DNA of 64,000 bases, from contig NC_067206.1 in NCBI RefSeq assembly GCF_026262505.1, forward strand, positions 21,653,896 to 21,717,895, written 5' to 3'. This document shows, piece after piece, positions 17,098-25,459 of the stretch (position 1 is the stretch's first letter; each line of letters starts with the position of its first letter). Position numbers and translations under genes: made by a program. Source of the stretch: Trichomonas vaginalis G3 (Eukaryota > Parabasalia > Trichomonadida > Trichomonadidae). A model generated the notes under the pieces. That model worked only from the letters and a program-made list of their open reading frames with translations, was not told the DNA's origin and ran no database searches.

Positions 17098-17900
17098 TTA
17101 CTTACCAATAAAATTTCTTTGTTGTGACACTTTTTCCGGTTTATAGGACCTCTCTCATATTCTATCTTGTCATATCTAAAATCATACTCATGTATGTCCT
17201 CTAACCATCTCATGACACTTTCCAAACCACTTTTATCGGATGTAAAGTAAAAGCATGGATGGTTATGTAAAACGTCTAAAGTTTCTAAAGAGTCTCTCAA
17301 AGTCCAGTCTACTTGGTATTGAAAATCGTATGTGTTATAGAACGGCGGGTCTACTATAAAGAAAACATTTTCCTTGTTTTTATATTTTTCATACAACTCT
17401 GTCCAACGACATCTCACAAACTCTATACCCTCAGTATATTTTTCTATGTCCTCTTTGAAAACCTTTGTATAGTTAAGATATAAAACGTTTGACATAAGTG
17501 TTTCAATGTCATGAACTCTTATAGAACCACTATACAATAGTCTAGAAGATATACTATCCCAGTCTATATACTCTGCTTTTTTCAAAACCTCTCTGACAGT
17601 ATTTTTCTTATCTAATGGTATACGTTCCATCTTACCTATAGGTATCTTTTCTTTTAACTCTTTCAATATTTTGTTTGTGTCTGGTATATGTTTGAGACGG
17701 TTCGTATAGTTGTCGAAGTCATTGCATATAATCTTTGAGTCAGGAAATATTGTATGGCACAAATGAGATATATAGAAACTTCCACCGAACAAATCTACAA
17801 ATGTTAGACCATTCGGTAGTTTCTTAAGTTCTCTCAATAGAATATCTTTACATCTACTCTTATTTCCAAAGAAGGGTAACGGTGGTTTTGTAAAATTCAT
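17082..17900 (-). CDS. D12-class DNA adenine-N6 methyltransferase, E1
   Basis: This 272-residue protein has the D12 (Dam-like) order: N-terminal PPLPFFGNKSR (residues 6-16), the SAM-binding motif FVDLFGGSF (34-42), and the catalytic motif DPPFYNTY (184-191). The reaction is transfer of a methyl group from S-adenosylmethionine to N6 of adenine in DNA. The start MNFTKPPLPF is at 17900 after a TATATATAATAAAAATG-like stretch. It is the last gene before the right end. The E2 copy (57985..58803) is whole. N6-adenine methylation is reported in Trichomonas, so this gene could act on element or host DNA. Confidence 0.88.
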   Translation of the reverse strand: MNFTKPPLPFFGNKSRCKDILLRELKKLPNGLTFVDLFGGSFYISHLCHTIFPDSKIICNDFDNYTNRLKHIPDTNKILKELKEKIPIGKMERIPLDKKNTVREVLKKAEYIDWDSISSRLLYSGSIRVHDIETLMSNVLYLNYTKVFKEDIEKYTEGIEFVRCRWTELYEKYKNKENVFFIVDPPFYNTYDFQYQVDWTLRDSLETLDVLHNHPCFYFTSDKSGLESVMRWLEDIHEYDFRYDKIEYERGPINRKKCHNKEILLVSKCGLK

Positions 17901-17957
17901 TTTATATATATAATAAAAATGTTTTTTCCTGAAAAGTGACAGAAAAGTGACAAAACA

Positions 17958-18250
17958 TGAAAACTACTCGGTTAAGGTCTTGTCGGTTTTGTAAAATAAC
18001 CATCCTATCTCATTCTATAAGGAAGAAAAGGCTTCTCAAAGTATACTTCTTTGAACGCCCGTAACTTTTCTGTAGCGACGATAGACCCTTACTTGTCCGG
18101 ACATAGTTCTACTATTTTGAGTTCTCTACAAACAAGTCAACAGCAACGACTTTCAAAAAATTTTAGGGGCTAGAAGGCACGAAGTGCCTGGAAGCCCCCA
18201 CACACCAAAAAAAACCTCATTTTATATAAACTGCATGTTATACTAAACAT
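17958..18250. repeat. Extra sequence with an inner terminal hairpin near the right end of E1
   Basis: About 290 bases lie here that E2 lacks, between GTGACAAAACAT and the outer terminal hairpin. They include a second terminal-type hairpin at 18166..18199 (GGGGCTAG...GGCAC-GAA-GTGCC...AGCCCC). Next to the outer hairpin is TATACTAAACATCTTC, which matches the left-end flank of E2 and E3 rather than the right-end flank of E2. The end looks composite, as if a left-type terminus had been joined outside an older right terminus. Confidence 0.7.
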
Positions 18251-18255
18251 CTTCA

Positions 18256-18317
18256 GGGGGCTAGAGGGGCGCAGCCCTGGAAGCCCCAATACTTTTTTTT
18301 TTTTTTTTTTTTTTTTT
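18256..18317. repeat. Right terminal inverted repeat of E1 with T tract
   Basis: The hairpin at 18256..18287 (GGGGCTAG ... GGGC-GCA-GCCC ... AGCCCC) is followed by AATAC and 25 T. Compared with E2, the inner stem is GGGC/GCCC instead of GGCAC/GTGCC, a paired change. The flanking bases after the tract are CTTTAC; the matching target duplication would lie outside the window. Confidence 0.85.
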
Positions 18318-18490
18318 CTTTACCCAAAATTGAATTTTCTACCGAGTTTTCAATTTGACAGTTTTCAATGGTTCTATCGGTATCCCAAATATTATTATTT
18401 TATTAAGCCCTTGTTCCATAAAATATGATTTTTTAAAAATGCCGTCATGAAATTCAATTGTACCTAATCGTTCTATTGTAAAGCGATTTT

Positions 18491-18495
18491 TCAAA
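18491..18495 (+). promoter_or_regulatory. Initiator-like TCAAA before the kinase gene
   Basis: TTTTTCAAATTTCG ends one base before the ATG at 18502. It resembles the trichomonad initiator TCA-Y-(T/A), although the fourth base is A. The host genes at 22831, 23682 and 24522 have similar sites at the same distance. Confidence 0.45.
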
Positions 18496-18501
18496 TTTCG
18501 A

Positions 18502-19797
18502 ATGAGCGCTGACAAATCTGAGCCTCTATCCGGATATCTTGATAAAAAGGGAAAAATCGGAATCTATACAAAGAAATGGGCCACACTTCAAGGCTCTGAA
18601 TTTCGTTTATTCAGAGATGATACACTTAATGCCAAAGAACTAACATTAAACGTCCAAGAAACCACAAAAATTCAAATGGAATCTATTGATTCATGCAAAT
18701 TTTCAATCGAAACAGAAGGCAGCACTGAACCATTATATTTCAGAGCTCCATCCACGGAATCGTTGCTCCAATGGATCCACGCGTTAAGATCTTGCACATA
18801 CACACACCAGTCTCTCACAATTGAGTCGTTTAAAGTCCTCTCCGTCTTAGGCCGTGGAAATTACGGAAAAGTTATGTTGGCCGAGAAGATAGACTCAGGA
18901 GAACTTTTCGCCATCAAATCTGTTCACAAGAAACGCCTTGCGCTTGCAGGAAAAGTCCATACAATGCTTTCTGAAAGAAATACTTTAATTAATGCTTCAA
19001 ATCCGTTCATTGTCAAACTTTTCTATGCATTTCAGAATGCAACCAAATTCTACTTAGTTTTGGAGTACGTTCCCGGCGGAGAAATGTTTAACTATATGTC
19101 GACGAATGGAGCTGTTCCTCTTGAAGATGCAAGGATATACGCAGCCGAAATAGTCACAGCTCTTCACTTCCTCCATCAAAATGACATAATTTATCGAGAT
19201 TTGAAGCCGGAAAACATATTACTCGCTCAAGACGGCCATATTAAGCTTACCGACTTCGGATTTGCAAAGGACTTATCACAGTCCGAAGTAACAAAGACTT
19301 TCTGCGGAACAAACGAATATTTGGCTCCAGAAGTTATATCTCGCGTTAATTACGGGCCAGCTGTTGACTGGTGGACACTTGGCATATTACTTTACGAGAT
19401 GCTCTTCCAAACAACGCCATTCTTCCATCAAAATACCTCGAGAATGTTTACAAGGATATTAATGGATCCTGTTGTCTTTCCAAAGGGCGCAGATCCAGAT
19501 GTTTGCAGTTTAATTACAGGTCTCCTTCAAAAGAGAGACAGAAAACGTTACGCATACGAAGATATCATCAAACATCCTTTCTTCAACGGAATTGATTGGG
19601 ATAAAGTACTCACAAAGTCATATGTTCCTTCTTACAAACCTCCGATTAAGAGCAAGAAAGATGTTTCCAATTTCGACCAAGAATTTACTGCAGAACCAGC
19701 AATGGACTCTGTTGGATCGGTTGCACCGACACCAATACAGAGAATTGCTGATTTCTCTTACGTAGCTTCTCTTGCTTGCCCACCTCAAATTAATTAA
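18502..19797 (+). CDS. PH-domain AGC protein kinase (Akt/PKB-like)
   Basis: This host serine/threonine kinase has 431 residues. A PH domain (about 8-98, with the conserved W91) should bind membrane phosphoinositides. The kinase domain (110-360) has the glycine loop GRGNYG (117-122), K139, E158, the YRDLKPEN loop with D233, DFG (251-253), the activation-loop threonine T266 in TFCGT and APE (275-277). A hydrophobic motif ends in DFSY with S419, so the protein has the PDK1-type T-loop and tail of Akt/SGK kinases. All catalytic residues are present. Codon use is richer in C-ended codons than in the Polinton genes. It is the first host gene to the right of E1, about 185 bases from the element's end. 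Confidence 0.93.
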   Translation: MSADKSEPLSGYLDKKGKIGIYTKKWATLQGSEFRLFRDDTLNAKELTLNVQETTKIQMESIDSCKFSIETEGSTEPLYFRAPSTESLLQWIHALRSCTYTHQSLTIESFKVLSVLGRGNYGKVMLAEKIDSGELFAIKSVHKKRLALAGKVHTMLSERNTLINASNPFIVKLFYAFQNATKFYLVLEYVPGGEMFNYMSTNGAVPLEDARIYAAEIVTALHFLHQNDIIYRDLKPENILLAQDGHIKLTDFGFAKDLSQSEVTKTFCGTNEYLAPEVISRVNYGPAVDWWTLGILLYEMLFQTTPFFHQNTSRMFTRILMDPVVFPKGADPDVCSLITGLLQKRDRKRYAYEDIIKHPFFNGIDWDKVLTKSYVPSYKPPIKSKKDVSNFDQEFTAEPAMDSVGSVAPTPIQRIADFSYVASLACPPQIN

Positions 19798-20056
19798 TTG
19801 ACAATGGTTTTATTTGACTATTTTGTGTAAAAATAAATATGTAACAATTTTCGATAACTTTAAAATCATTTTTTTTTATTATGATTTGCAAATAAATAAA
19901 AAACATTCTTATATGGTTTACCAAATTGTGAGGATGCTATTTTTCATAATATTTTTGCATTAATAGTTTTGTTAATAACCCGAAGTCCTCATTTTAATTT
20001 TTTACACAAATATTGGATAACACAAATAATCGCAAGTATTTTGGTAAGATTATAGA
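19798..20056. other. Intergenic spacer with TAAATA signals
   Basis: This AT-rich spacer lies between the convergent ends of the kinase and the beta-helix gene. AAAATAAATATG soon after the kinase stop could serve as a trichomonad UAAA polyadenylation signal. Nothing else is seen. Confidence 0.5.
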
Positions 20057-21043
20057 TTATGTAGACCTTTTAATGTTTACTAAAGAAATAATGATAATGG
20101 GAAGCCTATTAACTTCTGAAATACTTTTATTGATAATTGCAAATTCTGCTTGGCAATTACCAGTTGAAAGATGAATCAATTTGTTAGTAAATAGTCCTTT
20201 TGGATGATTAGTATCTACATTTCTATAAAATGTTGATGAAGTCGAATTGTCAATGTAACAACTATCAACTGTTAATTGATCATAAGAGTTATATATCAAA
20301 TATTTACCTTCAGGAACAGTGTTGTTAATAAAAGAACAACTTTTTACAGTAAGAGAATTATAATAATGGTAAATAATTCCAAATGCTGATGTTGTTTTGG
20401 TATTATTTATAATATTACATGAATCAATCAACGAGTTATACCAAATATTTAGAATCACATTACTTGTTGCTAAATTATTAACAATAGTTGTATAGTTATA
20501 TTTTGTTGTGTAATTAACATTAGGACTTTTTAAAAAACCAGCAGGTCCCAAAGATGCTTTGCATGATGAGAAATTTGTTGATGAAACTATGATGTTATCA
20601 CGTTCTGCTTCAATAGATAAACCAAATCTTTCTTTTCCTACATCAAAAAGGGAACTTTCAATAAAAAAGTTTAAGTTATCTTTGTCAACTTTTGTATATG
20701 AAAAATGTGCTCCATATTGACTTTGGCATTTTGTACAACAGAATTTTCGTTGAACAATCGAACTATCACTGCCAATTTGGTAGTTAATGCAACTTCCACT
20801 TTCTTCTGAAGTGCAGTTGCTAAAAGAACAACGGTTATGTAGGAACAATGAGTTTTTAACTGGATCAAAGTAGATAACTCGGTTATTATCATCAAAAAAA
20901 TTGCACTCATCTAAGTAATATTGACCTTTACCTGCTGAAAGATTGCAGTTTTGGCATGATTTGATTTCTTGGCCTGTAAATTGACTTTTGAAGTAACTAT
21001 TCCAAATATTGTCATCCTCTAAAGATAGAATTATGGTGAACAT
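20057..21043 (-). CDS. Right-handed beta-helix (Pmp-like) protein
   Basis: This 328-residue protein is rich in Asn, Cys and Ser, with repeated short rungs such as VDSCYIDNS, VKSCSFINN, DSCNIINN and HNRCSFSNC. Such rungs are typical of right-handed parallel beta-helix proteins of the large Pmp-like surface family of trichomonads. There is no signal peptide (MFTIILSLEDDNIWNS is weak) and no membrane segment, so this may be a shortened family member. A damaged near-copy lies at 30046..31015, and a third fragment of the family sits directly upstream (21093..21245). The role could be adhesion, but it is not shown. Confidence 0.65.
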   Translation of the reverse strand: MFTIILSLEDDNIWNSYFKSQFTGQEIKSCQNCNLSAGKGQYYLDECNFFDDNNRVIYFDPVKNSLFLHNRCSFSNCTSEESGSCINYQIGSDSSIVQRKFCCTKCQSQYGAHFSYTKVDKDNLNFFIESSLFDVGKERFGLSIEAERDNIIVSSTNFSSCKASLGPAGFLKSPNVNYTTKYNYTTIVNNLATSNVILNIWYNSLIDSCNIINNTKTTSAFGIIYHYYNSLTVKSCSFINNTVPEGKYLIYNSYDQLTVDSCYIDNSTSSTFYRNVDTNHPKGLFTNKLIHLSTGNCQAEFAIINKSISEVNRLPIIIISLVNIKRST

Positions 21044-21092
21044 TTTATTAATTTGTCAAAAAATGCCATCCTATCGTTTTTTTAGAATTTGA

Positions 21093-21245
21093 AAAAAAAT
21101 GCACTCATCTAAGTAATATTGACCATTTAAGGATACTGGATTGCAGTTTTGGCATGATTTGATTTCTTGGCCTGTAAATGGAATGTTATAGTATTTGCTC
21201 CATGGGTCATCATCTTCAGATGACTTCCCAGCAAATTCATGCAAA
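21093..21245 (-). pseudogene. 5' fragment of a beta-helix family gene
   Basis: On the minus strand this reads GKSSEDDDPWSKYYN, then FTGQEIKSCQNC and GQYYLDEC. It matches the N-terminus of the neighbouring gene (EDDNIWNSYF...FTGQEIKSCQNC...GQYYLDEC) but has its own differences and no continuation. It is a gene fragment left by duplication. The stretch from here to 21427 holds nothing else recognisable. Confidence 0.7.
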
Positions 21246-21427
21246 TTGACAAAAAAAACGGTTTCTAATTCCTTAGACTACTTCCTTCCATATAATAAGA
21301 GATTGCATATTCATTTTTTGGAGTTTGCAATGAGTATATTCGAGAGTTCTTTCAAATTTTACATTATTTTAAATCAAGATGTTTATTGTATAAATTTAAA
21401 ATTATACAAAAGGTTTATTTATAATAT

Positions 21428-22831
21428 TTAAGCATGTACATCTAACTTATATATAATAATATATGGTTGTATATTCAAAGCTTCTTGTTCAGCGATTGAT
21501 GACACAGATTCATCATCGAAATAAACAAAACCAGTTTTATCATGATAAACACTTGTATAATGTCCACTTTCCATTGTTCCATAGTGAGTAACGAATCCAA
21601 ACAAGCTATATTTCTCATCAATTCCATATTTATCAAGAGAAATTTCAAGAGGTAGTTCCACTTTTATGTTATTTTTGATGAAACCATTATTTCTAAATCT
21701 AAACCTTGCCAAATGAAGAATTAAGAACTGTGGAGTTGTCGCAATATGTGGAATAATAGCACATCTTGTTGTATTTCCACATGTATCACATTTCCAGTCA
21801 TCACCTGATGATGATTCACTGAAATATGAATCCAAAACTTCTCCTAATGTTGTTGATGCTCCATAAGGAACACAAAGAGAAATAGCTGTCGTGCGTTGAT
21901 ATATATGAGTCACAGAATTGCATGTTTCACAGCGCATCTCACTATCTAATATAAAACTGACACTTTTGTCAGTAGTCGTCGTGTCACTTTTCTTTACATT
22001 TTCGATATCATTTCCAGACAAATCTTTTGCGTTTCCGCCCATTTCATCGCGTAATGAATCAAAGAATAGAGTGAAGAACTCGTATGCATCTTGCTGCTCC
22101 GTCACAGATAAGAAAGGAAGCCTTGCAAGAAGGGCAGAAACGAATTGGCCAGGTTTAATCGCGTGACCAGAATTTTTAAGATCTGTTGACAAATATTTAA
22201 AGGCTTGAGCGAGAGGAGCCTTTGAACCATTGACCTCGTCTGGGAGAAGAGGTAGTCTGCTTAGTAATTGCAACGAGGAATTCATCCAACATGAGTTTCC
22301 GAGGTTATGTAGGCCTCTAGCCATTAATCCGGATTTAAGTGGTGCTGCAGAGACGACTGGCTTCGTTTCTGGCTGTTCAATGTTAAGTAATTCGGCTAGT
22401 AATGTTCCTTTTTCGATTGGTATGTATCTGTTGCATTTTGTACAATAAATTGTTTGATCATTAATTGATAATGCAAGAACATGCTTGTCTTCCATATGCT
22501 CTGCAAAGTGCTTTTCATCTAATGCTTGACCACAAACTAAGCAAAGTGATAGATTAGTCGGGTTATACCAATTAACTAATGGATGTATACTTTTGAGATT
22601 TTTAATTTCATTTTTAGATAGTGGGTTCTTCGAGGATAATGCTTTCATGCAAGTTTTATTGTTGAAAAAGTTTCTAACTCTTTCTTCATTAATAAATTTA
22701 AATTCTTTGCAGGAACTAATGTATCCAGAGTTTTTATTTCCTTTCTGCTGTTCTTTCTGATCTTTCTTTCCTTTCTGCTTTCCTTGATTTTGTTTGTCAT
22801 GCCCCTTTTGTTTACCTTTTCCTTTGCCCAT
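21428..22831 (-). CDS. Ubiquitin-specific protease (C19) with zinc finger
   Basis: This host deubiquitinase has 467 residues from the ATG at 22831, after a K/G/Q-rich start (MGKGKGKQKGHDKQ). A zinc-finger-like part (CLVCG...CTKC, with H at the expected places) is followed by the catalytic domain. The Cys box GLHNLGNSCWMNSS has the nucleophile C181. QQDAYEFF, two CxxC pairs of the zinc ribbon (CETC, CDTC) and the His box SGHYTSVYHD with H424 follow, then FDDESV. I chose this start because the initiator TCACA at 22841..22845 lies inside the longer frame, so the upstream ATG at 22855 would not be transcribed. The lysine-rich start could bind RNA or ribosomes, but that is inference. Confidence 0.9.
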   Translation of the reverse strand: MGKGKGKQKGHDKQNQGKQKGKKDQKEQQKGNKNSGYISSCKEFKFINEERVRNFFNNKTCMKALSSKNPLSKNEIKNLKSIHPLVNWYNPTNLSLCLVCGQALDEKHFAEHMEDKHVLALSINDQTIYCTKCNRYIPIEKGTLLAELLNIEQPETKPVVSAAPLKSGLMARGLHNLGNSCWMNSSLQLLSRLPLLPDEVNGSKAPLAQAFKYLSTDLKNSGHAIKPGQFVSALLARLPFLSVTEQQDAYEFFTLFFDSLRDEMGGNAKDLSGNDIENVKKSDTTTTDKSVSFILDSEMRCETCNSVTHIYQRTTAISLCVPYGASTTLGEVLDSYFSESSSGDDWKCDTCGNTTRCAIIPHIATTPQFLILHLARFRFRNNGFIKNNIKVELPLEISLDKYGIDEKYSLFGFVTHYGTMESGHYTSVYHDKTGFVYFDDESVSSIAEQEALNIQPYIIIYKLDVHA

Positions 22832-22840
22832 TCTTGAAAA

Positions 22841-22845
22841 TGTGA
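22841..22845 (-). promoter_or_regulatory. Initiator TCACA of the ubiquitin protease gene
   Basis: On the minus strand TTCACATTTTCAAGAATGGG fits the trichomonad initiator TCA-Y-(T/A), nine bases before the ATG at 22831. It decides the start codon. Confidence 0.65.
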
Positions 22846-23052
22846 ATTTTTCCAACCATTTTGGAAATTAGATATTGGAAAAGATTTAACTCAAAATTTT
22901 CTTCAATTAAAATCATGGGTTATTCAGATTTTAATTTTCTAAATTTTTAGGCAACATGAGCTCATATTGTTTTGTATAAAGTAAAAAATCAATAGATAAC
23001 TTTAATATGAAATCAAAACAGTACTATTTTATTACATAAAGGAAAATTTATA

Positions 23053-23682
23053 CTAACAGCAGGCTTTTTCTTGTTGTGGAGCAGCTTGATTTGTGCTTTC
23101 AAGAGTAGAAGACTTAGGAGGTTGCGGCATCGATACTAATTGCTGCTCTTGATAGAATTTCAAACCGATTTTTGCTGCATGCAAAAATGCTTCATCGACA
23201 TTGTAGCCTGTAAGTGCAGACATATAAAAGCAATCTGCTCCTATAGAGTTTTTATATTCTATTAGATCATTTTCTTGTGGATATGTTTCCACTTCATCTT
23301 TTCTATCGTATTTATTAGCCAAAATTACAATAGGAATACCTATTGGTCCTTGGGATCGAAGTTCCTTTACCCAAAACTTAACCATTTCGAAAGTACTACT
23401 TGAAGTAAGATCAAATACTATTAATGCCACATGAGCATATCGATAATAAATGGGACAAATGCTACGAAACTTCTCTTGACCAGCAGTATCCCATACGCAA
23501 AAATCGAAATTGACATTATCTATAGTTAAATCTGTTTTTAAGCAAACAGCTGAAATTGTTGCTGCAGAATTAGGATCCCATTTCTTTAAATGATACCTAT
23601 TATGAAGCGAAGTCTTTCCCACTCTTGAATCGCCAAGCATGACAGCTTTGACCTGTAATTTTGACGTCGCTAAGTAATCCAT
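23053..23682 (-). CDS. Rab-family small GTPase
   Basis: This 209-residue Rab is a membrane-traffic switch. The P-loop is GDSRVGKTS, the G3 motif is WDTAGQEKFR, G4 is NKYD and G5 is SALTG. The C-terminal CC is the usual double-geranylgeranyl site. The effector region (ATISAVCLKTDLTI) departs from common Rab5 or Rab7 sequences, so the subfamily is uncertain. The start at 23682 (MDYLATSKLQVKAVMLGDS) is preferred over the in-frame ATG at 23700 because the initiator-like TCAAT overlaps the latter. Stop TAG is followed by TATAAA. Confidence 0.9.
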   Translation of the reverse strand: MDYLATSKLQVKAVMLGDSRVGKTSLHNRYHLKKWDPNSAATISAVCLKTDLTIDNVNFDFCVWDTAGQEKFRSICPIYYRYAHVALIVFDLTSSSTFEMVKFWVKELRSQGPIGIPIVILANKYDRKDEVETYPQENDLIEYKNSIGADCFYMSALTGYNVDEAFLHAAKIGLKFYQEQQLVSMPQPPKSSTLESTNQAAPQQEKACC

Positions 23683-23692
23683 TATCCAAAAA

Positions 23693-23697
23693 ATTGA
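23693..23697 (-). promoter_or_regulatory. Initiator-like TCAAT of the Rab gene
   Basis: On the minus strand TCAATTTTTTGGATAATG places a TCA site about 11 bases before the chosen ATG. The fourth base is A rather than a pyrimidine, so the match is partial. Confidence 0.45.
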
Positions 23698-23700
23698 CAA

Positions 23701-24511
23701 TTTTTTGAGAAAGGTTGAACAAACATAGCGAAATCGAGTTGTTATTCAAACTAGGATATAAATATTGGATTTTTATATGTCACGTTTCAATAGCTTTTGA
23801 ATTGGATTTTTTTCGATACCGGAAAATGATGCAATCTCAAATAATCAATGCGTTTATTTTAACAATTGATCTGATTCAGATCACATGATCATCTTCATCA
23901 TATTACATCATCATTTTAAGGAGTGGCCCCACATGATCGTAAAAATTAGTTCTTTATGATGCAAAAACTCAAGAGAAATGCGTCTTTATTTCCACAGTTC
24001 ATATACGAACATCAAGTACTAGCGTTAAAACCCATTAGGTCGGTGATTATCAATTGCGAACTTAAATCTAGAATAGTTTTAACTAACAGGATAGTGAGCG
24101 TTTTTGCGTTATTGAATACCATTGCCAATCGAAGACTATTTGTATTCGGCTAAAGATTTGACTAAGAACAACTTGCTCACCCTACTTGGAACAACATATT
24201 AAACTTTAGGCGAAGCACTAATATATTTTAATGTATTATCCCTGAGATTTATCAACAGCTTTGAAATTGAATAAAGATATGAAGAATTAATACGTATTGT
24301 GCCAAATATGACATACCATATTGATTTTAACATAATAGCATACTATCAGTGAATTCTATATGCTCGAATCTAATAGAGAATAATGAATCATATGTGATAT
24401 TTAACTAGAAAACGGAAAAATCATAATTATACATGTTTGAGATGATAAATATTTTCTAATGGAATGAGTTTCAAAAAAGACAAAATAGAATTTACAAAAT
24501 CAAAATTATCG
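23701..24511. other. Intergenic region, no recognised gene
   Basis: About 810 bases lie between the divergent Rab and membrane-protein genes. A 65-codon open frame at 23956..24153 has no family signature, and I do not call it a gene. Short TGATCTGATTCAGATCA-like dyads near 23868..23890 could be regulatory. Confidence 0.5.
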
Positions 24512-24516
24512 TCATA
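24512..24516 (+). promoter_or_regulatory. Initiator TCATA of the membrane-protein gene
   Basis: GTCATAAATTAATGG fits TCA-Y-(T/A), with the ATG at 24522 starting ten bases after the T of TCA. It supports both the start codon and the reality of the gene. Confidence 0.6.
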
Positions 24517-24521
24517 AATTA

Positions 24522-25238
24522 ATGGAGGAAGAAATTTTATTACAGTATATAGTATTTTGTAGTGTTTTAGTGGTAATAATAGCACTGTTAGTTTACTCAG
24601 TTATTAAATCTCGAATGAGACCTTCACCAGATAAATTCATTAAAAATCATCTTCAATTATTCAATGAAAAGAACGATATTTCAGCCGAAGTTAAAGAAGA
24701 CAAGAAGGATGATATTATACAAGAAGATAAACATGAATTGGCCGATGATAATCCTAAATCTAGAAGACAACAAGGATTTTTCCAGCCAAGTTTCCTTCCA
24801 CCATCATTACTTCCATACGGATACAGACAAAGAACAGATCTCGGCTCTTCCAATTCAGAACTTCTTACTATATCTGATGTACCAGAAACTCAGAGTAATA
24901 AACAGCCAGCTAATGAAAAGAAGGCTACCTATCATAAATACGATTCAATTAGAGATGAAGCTCGTAAATTGTTTATAGAAAGTACAGAAAAAGAAAGAAA
25001 AGAGAAAGAACAAAAAGAAGCAGAGAAACGTAAGAAGGAAGAAGAGGAGAAGGAAGCTGCAGTGAAAAGGAAGAAAGAGAAGGAAGCTGAAAATGAAAAA
25101 CAAACAGCACCTAAGGCTGGATTAAGTTTATCAATGACAAAGTCTCCATCAAAAGATAAAGCTGCAGAAGCAGGTAAAACTCCATCTAACGGCACGACTC
25201 TATCAATGAAGCCATCTCTTAGTACTACCCTCAAATAA
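24522..25238 (+). CDS. N-terminally anchored charged coiled-coil protein
   Basis: This 238-residue protein has one N-terminal membrane helix (LLQYIVFCSVLVVIIALLVY, about 6-26) directly followed by basic residues (KSRMRPSPDK). The rest should therefore face the cytosol. A middle part is rich in F, P and S, then comes a strongly charged K/E helix of about 50 residues (single coiled coil or ER/K helix) and an S/T/K-rich tail with repeated LSMxxSxS. No known family is recognised. It could tether cytoskeleton or ribosomes to a membrane; that is inference only. Confidence 0.75.
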   Translation: MEEEILLQYIVFCSVLVVIIALLVYSVIKSRMRPSPDKFIKNHLQLFNEKNDISAEVKEDKKDDIIQEDKHELADDNPKSRRQQGFFQPSFLPPSLLPYGYRQRTDLGSSNSELLTISDVPETQSNKQPANEKKATYHKYDSIRDEARKLFIESTEKERKEKEQKEAEKRKKEEEEKEAAVKRKKEKEAENEKQTAPKAGLSLSMTKSPSKDKAAEAGKTPSNGTTLSMKPSLSTTLK

Positions 25239-25459
25239 CCATATAATTTGGATATAATAAAAGTTATATTAGAGTGTTTTAATAATTTGTTCAACTGATT
25301 TTTTACTAATGACCAAATTTGATATAAATTTTTACTGAATTTGCAAATATTTGGATAGATTTATCATGAAAATCTCACTCAAATCGATAGTATATACAAT
25401 ATATCTTCTTTCCTGCTTAATTTAGTTTGGGCGAGATTTTGCACGTTTAGAGAAAGAAA

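Larger units (their letters stand above)
1..18317 (+). mobile_element. Polinton/Maverick copy E1, right-hand part
   Basis: This is the right three quarters of a Polinton; its left end lies outside the window. The family is assigned from co-linear genes for an SF3 helicase, A32-type ATPase, protein-primed-type DNA polymerase B and rve integrase, and from base-by-base similarity to the complete copy E2. The right end is a terminal hairpin followed by a run of 25 T, at about 18317. It is a young fossil: similarity to E2 is above nine bases in ten by eye, yet about six visible genes look broken. It differs from E2 by an HNH gene at 1077..1661, different tandem arrays and about 290 extra bases near the right end. 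Confidence 0.93.

Noticed and set aside
23956-24153. Small host gene of 65 codons
   Set aside because: No initiator at the right distance, no family signature and only one copy, so it cannot be told from chance.
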